From Pachyseris speciosa (lineage: Eukaryota; Cnidaria; Anthozoa; Scleractinia; Pachyseridae), in assembly GCA_016490735.1 (NCBI GenBank), contig JAEMWC010000155.1:85001-149000 (forward strand): DNA of 64,000 nucleotides, given 5' to 3'. The position numbers and the translations under genes are program-made. This document shows positions 12,520-22,358 of the stretch, in pieces. The notes beneath the pieces are model-generated. The model had not been told where the DNA came from and ran no database searches. It was given only the letters and a program-made list of their open reading frames with translations. Position 1 is the stretch's first letter; each line of letters starts with the position of its first letter.

Positions 12520-12602
12520 ACAAATAAAGATTGTTGTTGTTGTTCACCCATTGCGCCAATGATTGGCGCAATGGGTGAACAACAACAACAATCTTTATTT
12601 GT
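12520..12602. repeat. Perfect inverted repeat, 41-bp arms with 1-nt spacer
   Basis: Arms 12520-12560 and 12562-12602 are exact reverse complements around G12561. Each arm runs from ACAAATAAAGATTGTTG to the central CACCCATTGCGCCAAT. AATAAA near the outer end of each arm suggests two retroelement 3' ends joined head to head. Confidence 0.95.
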
Positions 12603-12639
12603 ACTCATTCTTGCTTGCCTAGGGTAACTTCTAGACATA

Positions 12640-12851
12640 AGGCGCGTTTTAAAGTGTTCTATGTTGTCTGTGAAAGTAACTCTTGAAGAGTTACTAAAGA
12701 AAGGCTCAAAGAAAAGAATCAAGAAAGGTTTAGTATTATCATCCAGTGCTAAACACTCACAAAGACAGAATAGACAAACTTGGCCTTCTGCCGAACGTGG
12801 CAAATGAATTTTTGGGCCGTAACGACAATCCAAAATGGAATTTCCGTACAT
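12640..12851 (-). pseudogene. Possible retroelement C-terminal remnant
   Basis: On minus, FFEPFFSNSSRVTFTDNIEH and FKTRLMSRSYPRQ resemble the RLxxRGYP segment of Penelope-like reverse transcriptases, and the frame runs into the AATAAA-bearing palindrome arm. The N-terminal half has no recognised motif. Low certainty; it could be a 3' UTR read by chance. Confidence 0.3.
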
Positions 12852-12969
12852 TCAGACAATCCGATGATAGTAAGCGAATAGATGAACCAAAGTTATGATT
12901 ACTCTACCTTCGTTTACAGATTACGTCAGGAGCACATGAGTAGGAGCTTCACTCTTCCATACAAGCCCT

Positions 12970-13212
12970 TTGAGTCAACCTTTGCACGTATCTTTTCTAT
13001 TTTTAGAACGCTGTGGGTTTCTAAATTCGCACGCACTATTTAGAATACTCAAGAGAAGGATCGGGACAACGCGCTCCCCACCTTTGGCCACAAATTTTTT
13101 TACAGATGCTTGTGTGTGGAATTTACTGGAAAGAGATTTCCCCAGTAAATTGGAGCCTCCTGCAGAAAAAGCCGTTCTAAAAATAGAAAGATACGCGTAA
13201 AGGTTGACTCAA
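12970..13212. mobile_element. Short TIR element (MITE-like)
   Basis: Left end TTGAGTCAACCTTTGCACG with ATCTTTTCTATTTTTAGAAC is mirrored by GTTCTAAAAATAGAAAGAT and TAAAGGTTGACTCAA at the right. TIRs are about 38 bp with small differences; the core of about 165 bp is non-coding. Confidence 0.7.
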
Positions 13213-13299
13213 GGAAACAGTGCATATGGAGGCTCCTATTCATGGCCTTCTGATTACGTTAAGTGTGACAAAGGACATAGCTCATGAATTTAACGGAAT

Positions 13300-13996
13300 T
13301 ACCGTAAAAGCTCTGTTAAGCCCCCGGGGGGCTTATTTAATTTCAGGCCTTATTAATGGGGGGCTTATTGGAGAGGGGGGCTTATTTCAGATCTTTGAGC
13401 ACGCCGTTCTCGTATTAAATAGTTTCTGTACAAATCTCAAGCAACGCCAGTAAAACTTTATTATTTAATAGTGGAACAGAGAATTAACTCTGAAGTGTAA
13501 ATTAAAGTGCTACCTAAACCCGTGAATAACCCACTGGGCGTTAGCCCTAGTAAAGGGAAACAGGGAACCACACGAGGCAAAGAAAAAATCTTTTGACCTC
13601 GGTGGGAATCGAACCCACGACCTCCGGATTAGATCTACCGTTACTCTGCCGACTGAGCTACAAGGTCGCACAGAGAAAGTCGGGGACGATTTTAGATGGT
13701 GAATCGCGGCAAAGAGAAAGTAAGGGTACATATGAATGTTGTGCCGCGTAGCACTATTATTTAATGCTGAGTAGGAAACAGTATTGTGTGTTTTATTGTA
13801 TATTTGTTTAAAAACGCATAAAGTGTATTTCGTTGGAAGGAATAGGAGGAAATAATTGCAAAATCTCGTGTCCCAAAAAGGGGAGAGGGGGTCCTTATTA
13901 CAAAAAGCGCCTCCAAAACGGGGGGCTTATTAGATAGGGGGGTTAAAAGAGAGGAGGGGTTAAAAGAGAGGGGGGCTTAATAGAGCTTTTACGGTA
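13300..13996. mobile_element. TIR element with TACCGTAAA ends, interrupted by a tRNA-like SINE
   Basis: The left end TACCGTAAAAGCTCTGTTAA is mirrored at the right by TTAATAGAGCTTTTACGGTA. Both ends are rich in GGGGGGCTTATT(A)GA motifs, repeated at 13320-13390 and 13870-13985. The same TACCGTAAA terminus occurs in the GC-richer element at 16948-17411, so they look like relatives. The middle carries a tRNA-like sequence on minus. No coding capacity. Confidence 0.65.
13595..13667 (-). mobile_element. tRNA-like SINE head (tRNA pseudogene)
   Basis: Read on minus it folds as a tRNA: acceptor GACCTTG/CGAGGTC, D arm GCTCAGTCGGCAGAGT (A box TAGCTCAGTCGG), T arm GTGGG-TTCGATT-CCCAC (B box GGTTCGATTCC). 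The anticodon arm is poor: 5' CGGTA does not pair well with TCCGG. If the loop is GATCTAA, the anticodon position reads TCT but the nucleotide before it is A rather than the near-universal U33. I therefore call a SINE promoter, not a functional tRNA-Arg. A body and A/T-rich tail follow toward about 13450. The peptide SWVRFPPRS seen in this frame is a typical false protein from tRNA-like DNA. Confidence 0.7.
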
Positions 13997-15803
13997 TATG
14001 CTTTTTAATTATTATCTTATTATCTGGCTACCAATCACAGTTCTTTCCCAAGATCCTGGGAAAACAGCAGGATACTGGAACACGATTAGCGACGCTGTTT
14101 CGCAGGCGTCCCTTTTCCGCGTGCAACAAAGGAAATAGGAGACGTCTGCACGCAGGCTATAAATCATAAGGTTTTTTACCTTCGCCTTAGTTATTCCTCG
14201 TGTGTTACTGAGTAATTAAACCGTGTAGCATTACCTTGTTATTTCAGCTGATCATAGTAATGAAGGAGAGCAGCAGTTGAACATACAAAAAGTTCATTTT
14301 ATCTACTGCTAAGAATTTTTAATTTGAATTTAAATTTAACGGTAATTACTAATAGGTAAGTAAGTTAGTAAGTAAGAACTTTATTTTTGTGTCAAAATCG
14401 CTAGCATACAATATACACTAACTGGGGACACCTACAGCTACAATTATCTACAATTAGGTATTGTAGGCTTCAGCGCGCAAACGAAACAATTTACGTACGC
14501 GCTGATGCGAACCTGATAACGTGCTGTAAATTGACTTCATTATTTTGCTATGTAAAGAATATGCTGATCTTACTGTCAATCTAACCAGCTGATAAAATAT
14601 AACTATACCAATGGTGAAGCAATCCCCACAAGTGATTTTTAATTGCAACACGTTCCGTGGTTATAGATTTCTTCAACTGAGCTACAACACCGTTATAATA
14701 TATAATATAATATATTATATTTACAAATAAAATACACAATAATGAAAATGCTGATCCACGCATAATAACGTGCTCTAAATTGACTTCATGTTTTTCTTAT
14801 GTAAAAAATATGCTGATTCAGGGTTGTCCCTAAAAATTTTCCTTTGGGACTCCCCAGGACTTTAATCTAACTTTGCAAGTCCCGGATGAAAAAGTAGGGG
14901 GCCCCGAAAGCGCTTCTTTTTCAGTCAGAAAACAAAACGAAGATTCAAGAGTTTGCTTTTATTCTCAAAAGGGATTATTCCGTGACCACCCTTGTGTGTT
15001 ACATGTTATTTGTACGATTTTTTAATACATGTAGTTAGGATGAAATATGATAATGCCAACGGGCTTTTTTCTCAATATAAGCAGAATATTTGCCGTCGGG
15101 AAACAAACCTTCTAAATAGAATTTAAGTAAAAGAAATGTAGTTTGGATTTTAAACCAAATAAATCCAAAGTTTTGTAGCCGGCAAGGCCTTCCCAACAGA
15201 TACCCCATTGTTCCCTTTGTCAAGAGGCGCGAGAGTACTGAGCTGAATTTGAGAATAGTTCACCTCATCACAAAAGAATTTCCTAAGTTATTACCTTACA
15301 AATTCATAGACCCCTTGCTTCAACCTCACTTCGAAAAAATGTTTATGTGAAAGGCCCTAAAATCATACGGTTCTTTACCTTTGCCCTAGTTAATTCCTCG
15401 CGTGGTACTGAGTAATTAAACCGTGTAGCAATACTTTGCTATTTCAGCTGATCATAGTAATGAAGGAGAGCAGCAATTGAACAAACAAAATCGTTCACTT
15501 TCTACTTGTAAGAATTTTTCATTTGAAGTAACCCATTTTTAAGCTTTCTCCTCGTAAAAAATTGCTAATAGGTATTGCAGGTAACATTATATCAACTTTA
15601 GCAAATGAAACAATTCACATAAGTGCTGACACGAACCTTAAAATGTGTTGTAAATTGACTTCATTATTTTGTTATGTAAAGAACATGCCGTTGATCTCAC
15701 GTCAATCCAAACAGCTAATAAAATATAATTATACCAACGCTGAAGCATTGCCTACAAACGATTGTGGCGAAGGATCATTTTCTGTGGAACTGAGCCGGTC
15801 ACA
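13997..15803 (+). repeat. Locally duplicated region upstream of the first host exon
   Basis: Two related segments, about 14155-14645 and 15355-15770, share ATCATA(A/C)GGTT, ACTGAGTAATTAAACCGTGT, CAGCTGATCATAGTAATGAA, GTAAATTGACTTCATTATTT and AATATAA(C/T)TATACCAA in the same order. A third partial copy (CTAAATTGACTTCAT) is near 14773. Between them are an AT-only palindrome near 14700-14720 and a CAGGGTTGTCCCTAAAAATT-type repeat at about 14819-14930. The downstream copy ends in the 5' part of the exon at 15804. No other gene is seen. Confidence 0.6.
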
Positions 15804-15867
15804 ATGATTTTGACAAATTTCATTACTGTTGTTTTCTTGACTCTATTTACCATTGGAGCAGTTGTAG
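15804..15867 (+). CDS. Signal-peptide exon of a probable secreted CCP-domain gene (copy A, exon 1)
   Basis: ATG at 15804 opens 21 codons (MILTNFITVVFLTLFTIGAV...) with a strongly hydrophobic core, as in a secretory signal peptide. It ends in GTTGTAG followed by GTAAGA, a consensus 5' splice site, leaving phase 1 (one extra base). The next supported exon, at 18669, starts in the complementary phase, so the two join in frame. This is the first exon of an animal-type gene; the mature product is expected to be extracellular. The exon call rests on start, hydrophobicity, donor and phase only; no transcript evidence is available. Confidence 0.55.
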
Positions 15868-16947
15868 GTAAGAAAAGTATTTGAGTCGCCAATAGCTGTA
15901 GTGCAAGGGAAGCAATAATTTTCGCCCTACATTCATTGAACAAATATGAGTAGCAAACACTCGGCAAGGACAAAAAAATCAACTTACAGAAAAAGTTACC
16001 AGAGAGGTGAAATGATATTTACTTATAAATGAGAAGGCCCAACGGAGGATTAAACAGTCAGCTATTGAGTAAAGGAGCCAAATCTTTTTGAATGCACGCG
16101 TAGTACAGTTTGGCAATTGACCGTGTTTCTAGAGTTTCCATGTGGTTGTTTTGCTTTCAAAAAGAAGAAAACCCCTTGTCTTATATTTTCTGCCATTTCG
16201 TTATTTAACCTTCATTTTAGACAATGAGCGTCCACAAAAAAGGCTGCTCTTTTTTTCACAGTTTGTAATGTTTCGCTGTTTTCGGATAACGCTAACAAGT
16301 AAGTAAACTCATGAATGCAACTAGAGTGACTGGGGGAATGACTCTGCCTTACTTGACCTGCCAATAACATAGAGGGCAAAATTACTGAACTCTGATTTGT
16401 CAATGAAGAGGGCATTTTTCTTAATTTTGCTTGTGAAGAGGGAAAAATTACTCGCTTCCGATTTGGTCGAGCGCCAAAAATACTCGCTCCTGCTTAGTGG
16501 CTTTGACATGCAGTTGGTTTCTGCATGTTGTGCAAAACAACTTCATCTTCTTCGTAGTTTGTCTTTTAATTCGCGTTGCATTCGCGAAAAAAGGCATAAA
16601 GATCAAGGGCTAGCTTTAACTGAAAGGCTCTCCGGAAGCTGAATTTCCGAGTGATAAATTAAAGGAAGATAAATATTTTTCTCATGACAAGCATAACTTG
16701 GATCGACCTTCACAAGATTGCGCCTTTCGAAGCGGTACTGCTGTGGTTGAAAAACAAAATGATTCAACGCGTTCAAGGGCTTTCACTTGGTTTACCACGG
16801 CATCTTGCAGTTCACCAAAGAAGGCCACAGAACGGTTTACCATTAATGGAAGGAACTAGTATCTTAAACTTTTACGGTTGCGTGTTTTTAAGTGGATGCG
16901 TATTTCAGTTCAAGTGGTAGAAACCTCTACACCACAGGCGAATTAAA
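15868..16947 (+). other. Presumed first intron, copy A (5' part)
   Basis: No coding segment, RNA gene or clear repeat is recognised between the exon 1 donor and the TIR element. Frames at 16212-16642 lack motifs. Confidence 0.4.
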
Positions 16948-17411
16948 TACCGTAAATCCTCGATTAAGCGCCGCGGCGCTCATTAATTTCACCGAGATTT
17001 TGGTGCGGCGCTTATTCGAGGTGCGGCACTTTTTCGGGGTGCGGCGCTTATTTAAAACAAGTGCATCACAAATTATAACGTTAAGAGAATGAAGTGAGTC
17101 AGGTACTAGAGATGTACAAAAATTTATTATTTAACCAGTATTAAAATAAAAGGGAAAACATGAACACATAGCAGTAAAAGAAAGAAATACTCGCAAAATT
17201 TCACAGAGTTCGCGTAAACATTGGGGATTCTGTTTTGTCCCATCAAAATTATCAAACGTAAAGATCAAACGTAGTTTCTCTGGGTTTGCGGTACTGGGTT
17301 TGCACCTCAAATTAGCGTCGCGGCGCTTATTCGAGGGCGGCGCTTATTAAGTTGGTGGGCCTAGGTGCAGCGCTTATTCGAGGTGCGGCGCTTATTCGAG
17401 GATTTACGGTA
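16948..17411. mobile_element. TIR element with TACCGTAAATCC ends and GGCGCTTATTCGAGG blocks
   Basis: The left end TACCGTAAATCCTCGATTAA is the complement of the right end TCGAGGATTTACGGTA, with GCGCCGC-rich blocks beside both ends. GGCGCTTATTCGAGG-type motifs recur at least five times (near 17003, 17326, 17367 and 17386). The 464-bp element lies within the presumed intron and has no coding capacity. Confidence 0.7.
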
Positions 17412-18149
17412 AATTGAAGTGTAACATTTGGTTTAATCGTTGTTACTTTTGTTCAGGAATGAAATTCGTAGTTTTCTTATCCCGACTGGTTGTAAATAAC
17501 AATCATCTATACTGGTTTGGGACGCAAAGAAGTAGCTGAATTGTTTGTTTTGCTCGCGAACGAGTGTTTTTAATTCGCTTCGCTGACTGTTTTTTGACGT
17601 GCCTCAACAGTGTCATAAAAAATTTTGCCCTTATGTTATTAACACGCAATTGCAACGAGTCCTCGTAAAATTAAGGAATAATATGGCTTGCGTTTTCAAA
17701 AGTTGCTGAAATTGCTAGAGCCGCGCAATTTCAGCAACTTGTAAAAACACGCGTCTTGGAACCATGCGATTACCTATACGAATATCATCAAACTTTGTGA
17801 CTTTTCTATAATTTACCTGATGAAAATAAATTGGTATGTTCGAAATGAAAGTGAAGAAAGATGATAAAATTTTTGCTGTGGTAAATAAAATTTCATTGAT
17901 CACGTGACTTAATGCTTCCATGGAAACAAGATTTAGTTTAATATTGAGTCTTTTATACGTTTCAATTGGAAAAAATTTAAACCGTCGCAACTTTTGTGGG
18001 TATTTGCTATTCAAGCGTTTCGTTTCTGGTTTTGATTATATTTTGGTCAATTCAGACGATTTTCTGAGATTTTGGGCAATCAAGAAATTCAAGATGGCGG
18101 AATTTTAGCGCTATTTAAGGTGACAAATGAATAACTTCCAGGATTAAAT

Positions 18150-18150
<1 letters not shown>

Positions 18151-18182
<32 letters not shown>

Positions 18183-18185
18183 GTC
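18151..18185. repeat. (ATC)n microsatellite at a LINE 3' end
   Basis: About 11 ATC triplets. On minus this follows the stop of the LINE C-terminal frame, so it is probably the LINE tail. It gives a false Met run in one frame. Confidence 0.9.
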
Positions 18186-18186
18186 A

Positions 18187-18574
18187 GGTGTCTAAGGCTT
18201 TGCGAAGGATTCTGGCTGTACCCAGTAAACAGGCTCTCTACAATAAATTCAAAACGACAAGGGACACCGATCTCTACTAACCACTTTTCTATGTCTTCAG
18301 AGACAGTTCCTAATGCACCAATTATAACTGGCGCCACAGTTACTATGCGCAATTTCCAAATCCGTTTCAACTCCCCCTTCAGGTCTTGGTAGTTCTCAAT
18401 TTTCTCTTTCTCTTTGTCTTTCACTCGGGTGTCAAATTGACAAGCAACATCAATAATTAGGCACTTCCGTTCTATCTTATCCAGTACCACAATTTCAGGC
18501 TTATAGTGTTCAATCGTGTTGTCAGTCTGTACTTTGAAATCCCACAGTAGCTTGTTGTTAGCGGATCCATACAC
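18187..18574 (-). pseudogene. Non-LTR retrotransposon C-terminal domain remnant (copy A)
   Basis: On minus, KLLWDFKVQTDNTIEHYKP, EIVVLDKIERKCLIIDVAC, EKEKIENYQDLKGELKRIW and PVIIGALGTVSEDIEKWL match the conserved C-terminal region of LINE polyproteins that are common in invertebrates; in intact relatives PDxVVxDK...CxIIDVAxPxDxR and LLGTARILRKxL are typical. The closing LLGTARILRKALDT-like residues are found in a shifted frame near 18195-18240, so there is one frameshift. It is 5'-truncated beside an ATT microsatellite and ends in an (ATC)n tail. The paralogue is at 58540-58910. Confidence 0.65.
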
Positions 18575-18591
18575 TGGTTGTGGCTTATGGC

Positions 18592-18592
18592 T

Positions 18593-18632
<40 letters not shown>
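18592..18632. repeat. (ATT)n microsatellite
   Basis: About 13 TTA/ATT triplets just upstream of the CCP exon polypyrimidine tract. The paralogous locus near 58938 has only a few triplets. Confidence 0.95.
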
Positions 18633-18634
<2 letters not shown>

Positions 18635-18668
18635 CTTCCTGTTTTGAGCTTTGATTTTTTCTTTACAG

Positions 18669-18857
18669 GAAATACGTGTCCTTTGCATCCTGCCCCTGCC
18701 AACGGAGCCTTGGCCTGTAATGAAAGAGCGTGCGCTGTGATGTGCAAAAAGGGTTTTGATTTTACCTCTGTCCCTCCATTCTTCTATTTGTGTTCAAGTG
18801 GAACATGGGGGTTCCTTGGCTTCGGTAGTTTTAGTCTTCCATGGCCAGACTGCGAGG
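18669..18857 (+). CDS. Sushi/CCP-domain exon (copy A, exon 2)
   Basis: A 189-bp exon bounded by a T-rich tract plus CAG acceptor (18667-18668) and a GTAAGA donor at 18858. It is phase 1-1, the usual phase of CCP (complement control protein) modules. The translation has CPLHPAPANGALACNERAC, then VMCKKGFDF, FFYLCSSGTW and PWPDC, fitting Cys1-Cys2-Cys3-Cys4 with the expected Gly-Tyr/Phe and Gly-Thr-Trp landmarks, plus an extra Cys pair (LAC/RAC) inside loop 1. Joined to the signal-peptide exon it would make a secreted protein; CCP modules usually bind proteins or glycans. Further exons are not found, perhaps because about 20 kb of transposons follow. Confidence 0.7.
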
Positions 18858-18915
18858 GTAAGATATTATCAGCAGAGTTTTAAATCAACGAGCTGAGTAT
18901 AAGGAACCATAATCA

Positions 18916-20212
18916 GCAAATCTTTGTATAAAAACCTCTACACGTCGAAATGTAATGAGTGTTACCGTCCTAGAGCTTTCTTCCATGAAGAGAATGAAAC
19001 AAAACTAAATCACGAAGAACAAATGCTATGCGAAGGCCCATTAACTACCAATGAATGTACAGAAGCCCTATAAGACATGGGATCCGACAAAACCCCAGGG
19101 CCGGACGGATTGCCCGCCGATTTCTACAAGGTTTTTTTGGAATGACATATCAGCGTTATTAATCGCCGCTCTCAATTGGTCTTTTCAAAATGGAAGCCTG
19201 CCTATAACACAAAGGCGCAGAATAATAAAACTTATTCCCAAAAAGGATGCAGAACTTAATTTCATAAAAAGACTGGCGCCCATTATCTCTTTTAAACAAT
19301 GATTACAAAATTGCTGCAAACGCATGGCAAATCGAACGAAATTAGTACTGCCGAAAGTTGTAAACACTGATCAAACTGGTTTTATGAAGGGCAGATTTAT
19401 TGGGGAGAATATCCGTCTTATAGATAGTATCATTCGTTACGCAGGTGAAAAAATCATTCCCGGTTTACTACTATTTATCGAATTTGAAAAAGGGTTTGAT
19501 TCTTTGGAACGACCTTTCATTCTAGACACTCTACAATTTTTTGGTTTTGGACCCTCTCTAATTAACTTGGTAAGAGTCCTATACTGCAAAACTGAAAGCT
19601 GCATTCTTAATAATCGATTATCAAGCGATGTGTTCGAGACAGTTCAAAGATTAGTTAGACAAGGCTGTCCCATGTCACCGTACCTATTTATTCTGTCTGC
19701 TGAAATTTTAGCCAACACAATTAGGATCCAAACATAAGGGATATCTCAATAAACAATAGGGATATTAAAATAAGTCAATACGCCGATGATACTACACTTA
19801 TCCTAGACGGAACAAGTGAAGCTTTGATTTCAGTCTGTTTTAAATCTGCTTAATGACTTTAGTAGTATCTCTGGCCTCAGGGTCAATGACACCAAAACAG
19901 AAGCTCTTTGGATAGGATCTCGTATTGGAAATGGCATCACTCCCACCCCGGGTTACAAGCTTAAGTGGCCCAAAATGAAAGTCAAATCTTAAGGAGTCTG
20001 GTTATGCACTCAACTTGAGATAACGATGTTGGCAAATTATGGCGAAAAGTTAGAGAAAATAAAGTCTACATTAAGCTGTTGGAAATACCGCAGATTTACA
20101 CTGATGGGAAAATTATCGTGTTAAAAACCCTGGTAACATCACAGCTGACTTATATTTTATCACCTATTCCATCAGACTACAAGATTATAAATGAAATAAA
20201 CGGGCTTTTTTT
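18916..20212 (+). pseudogene. L1-like LINE ORF2, first segment (RT core), interrupted at 20212
   Basis: Motifs in order on plus: GSDKTPGPDGLPADFYK near 19083 (partly out of frame), IIKLIPKKDAELNFIK, TDQTGFMKGRFIGENIRLID near 19365, FEKGFDSLE (FDKAFD equivalent), VRQGCPMSPYLF near 19660, and YADDTTLI near 19780, the RT catalytic site. Then RVNDTKTEALWIG and CWKYRRFTLMGK follow. Several stops and frameshifts are spread through it. The 5' end lies within the intron downstream of the CCP exon, so the copy is 5'-truncated before the RT domain. The frame stops at an aromatic-rich FFF stretch at 20205-20212 and resumes at 35669. Confidence 0.8.
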
Positions 20213-20227
20213 TTTTTCCAATTTATT

Positions 20228-20257
20228 AAGCGGCCGTCGCTTAGCGACGAGCCGCTT
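20228..20257. repeat. 30-nt hairpin element (first copy)
   Basis: Arms AAGCGGC/GCCGCTT and CGTCGC/GCGACG with loop TTA and one bulged A. Other copies: 21761-21791 (loop TATG), 21810-21831 (right half missing), the cluster at 24299-24484, 29214-29243 (one mismatch) and 31914-31943. TTCTTGCATTACCC or a variant usually follows. Confidence 0.95.
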
Positions 20258-20394
20258 CTTGCATTACCCTTTTTTTTTCTCGTCGTTTCGTCCGTCACTT
20301 GCCCCGTACCGGCGAGGGCGAAAAGTTACCTCTCGGCCAGAGGAAGAAACAATGACAAGTAAATAAATAAACTGTTTATTCTCTGGTGACAGTA

Positions 20395-20466
20395 CTTGGA
20401 ACGCGCGACCCTCAGATCTCATCGCCCATAGTCTGCAACTTATCCGATTGCGCCACTTGCTCATCA
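20395..20466 (-). mobile_element. T2 tRNA-derived SINE heads (family entry, first copy)
   Basis: On minus, the consensus starts GTCTCATTAGCGCAATCGGA (A box TAGCGCAATCGG) and about 50 nt later has GGTCGCGAGTTCAAACTC (B box GTTCAAACTC). Other copies: 25204-25276, 25697-25770, 26347-26420, 27831-27904, 29361-29434, 30524-30598, 32653-32726, 33145-33219, 33640-33714 and 34292-34366. This first copy is the most diverged. The T-loop is well kept, consistent with descent from a tRNA; anticodon identity is not clear. Confidence 0.65.
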
Positions 20467-20479
20467 GTTACCTTCACTA

Positions 20480-21530
20480 GAGAATTTTGTAATAATTAAC
20501 GTGAGTGGTCACCAAAGTCACGAATCGTTACAGCCTTTGCAAAAGAAATGTTTAGCCGGAATTGAATTACTTCAATATACATTTCATAGCAAAGGAATTT
20601 AATTGAAAGCGTTTCTTTTGATCGGTTTTCAGCAACATATTGAAAAGGTTTAACTGAATCGCAAGAAAAGTTAAGTTATAGCTTGATAAACCAAACCGCA
20701 CAAAACACGCAAAGAATATTAAAGATCTTCAAAGATAATTTTGTTTAACGCCGAATACACGTTAGACAGATACATAACATTTTTTTACCTGTTATATTCT
20801 TCAGGTGTAACAATTCGTTACGAATTAGCTAACTTTTATACTTTCATGCGTAGCTAAACCGCAAACAGCTTATTAAATATTCAAAACGAGTTATTTTTGG
20901 ACGTGTTAAAATTAGCGTAATCTCCAACATCTCATTAAATTTTTCAGTGAAATTTGTTGGGTGCATAAAAATTTGTATCTCGCTTTATACTTATCGCTTT
21001 ACAATAATTTTTATATCTTTGTGCTATTCGAATTCCGAAACCATTTTTGCGTTGACCGTAAAATAAAACTGCCATTTCTCTACGAGTGAGTAGCAATTTT
21101 AGCATACGACCACGGCTTTAAATGCGTTTCCGGTATACAGGTTGGTATACAACTTTACCCGAACTTGAAGTAAAGTATCGTACTCACGTTGTATTTTCTT
21201 GTTAGGGATTAACATTTACACCACAAGAGAGAGCAAACTATTGTGAATTTCAAGATTGAACTGTTCGCTATTGTTAAGAAAAAGAAGGGGCCATAGAATA
21301 CGAAGCGATGTTTCGTGTTAGTTCACGGTCGACTAATTCACGCAAATTGAAAGGCTCTTGAACAAAAATATTTATTTAGGGGTCAGAGTGAGAAATCGCG
21401 AAAGCCTTTCTAAAAGAAATATTTAGTCAGAATTGAATTCCTCCAACGTACCTCTTATAGGAACCGAATTTATTAGAGCGTTTCCTGACCCGGGTTTTGA
21501 TGCTAAACAAGTATTGACCGAGTGGTGGAC
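20480..21530. other. Diverged array segment without recognisable gene
   Basis: AT-rich sequence between the first T2 head and the first TAGTGATGGTGC block. It contains an older copy of the array's TTTTGATC(G)GTTTTCAGCA-type blocks but no coding region. Confidence 0.4.
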
Positions 21531-22206
21531 TAAGTACTAGTGATGGTGCAATACCGGAAGTCAAACCAACAACGCGTGTAGCTTTTCTTTTTCGGTTATC
21601 TTCGAGAAACTGGTCAACGGATCTAGACGCCGGTTTATACCAAATTCTTCGCTTTCTTTCAAATTTTTAACTCGAAGTGCCAGTGTTTTGTCAAGCTTAA
21701 TCGGAAATTGGCGTTGGTATTTCGAGTAGTGAATATCCAGAGAATCGGTTCACCATTTTTAAGCGGCCGTCGCTATGGCGACGAGCCGCTTCTTGCATTA
21801 CCCTTTTTTAAGCGGCCGTCGCTTAGCGACGTTAGTGATGGTGCAATACCGGAAGTGAAATCAGCCAACACAGCTCTTTTGCGTGGCGTTGTTTGAACAT
21901 ACCTTAGTGGTATTGAGATATCAGTTATCGTCGAGAAACCGGTCAACGGATCGAAGACTCAGATTTATATCAAATTGTTCGCTTTCTTTGAAATTGTCAA
22001 ACAAATCGAAGTTCCAGTGTTTTGTGAAGCTTGAGCTGGCCTTGGTTCGCGCGTAGCGAATATTCATAGAATCGGTTGAGTACTTTTCCGTGTTAAATTG
22101 CAAAATAGGTTTACAGCTTAAGCGTTGACAAAAGAAAAAAGAAAAACAAGTGAAAAGAAATGGAAAAAAAAAAAAGAAATAAAAGAAAAATAAAAACCCC
22201 CCTCTA

Positions 22207-22283
22207 TTGAGGCTTGAACCACCGACCCTAAGCTGCCATCACAGAATGAAAAGAGCACCTAAATCCACTAGGCCACCAAAACC
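22207..22283 (-). mobile_element. T1 tRNA-derived SINE heads (family entry, first copy)
   Basis: On minus, TTTTGGTGGCCTAGTGG supplies an A box (TGGCCTAGTGG) and about 45 nt later GGTGGTTCAAGCCTCAA supplies a B box (GGTTCAAGCC). The spacing and long variable middle resemble a tRNA with a long variable arm. Other copies: 26019-26095, 27471-27548, 28961-29037, 30221-30297, 31651-31727, 33963-34040 and 35417-35493. An A/T-rich linker precedes each on plus. Confidence 0.65.
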
Positions 22284-22358
22284 TTCTCTAAACGTACAAT
22301 CGAATTTTAAATTCTTCATAATTCAGAATGACGAATTGACTGTCATGCCAACTGAAAG

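Larger units (their letters stand above)
17603..18915 (+). repeat. Segmental duplication, copy A (matches 57147-59245)
   Basis: Co-linear with 57147-59245 over intron sequence, an old LINE fragment, microsatellites and the CCP exon. Copy B additionally holds a TTAA-site element (57665-58447). Copy A ends where an L1-like LINE is inserted (about 18916). The shared LINE fragment shows that it was present before the duplication. Confidence 0.85.

Noticed and set aside
13595..13667. Functional tRNA-Arg(TCT) gene
   Set aside because: The anticodon stem pairs poorly and U33 is missing, and it is embedded in a SINE inside a TIR element.
13510..13731. Open frame containing SWVRFPPRS on minus
   Set aside because: It translates across a tRNA-like SINE head, a well-known source of false proteins.
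18089..18200. Methionine-run protein on minus
   Set aside because: Translation of the (ATC)n microsatellite after the true LINE stop, in a shifted frame.
20228..20280. Hairpin followed by a T-run as a bacterial-type terminator
   Set aside because: No bacterial gene is present. The T-run belongs to the SINE tail and is present in units without the hairpin.
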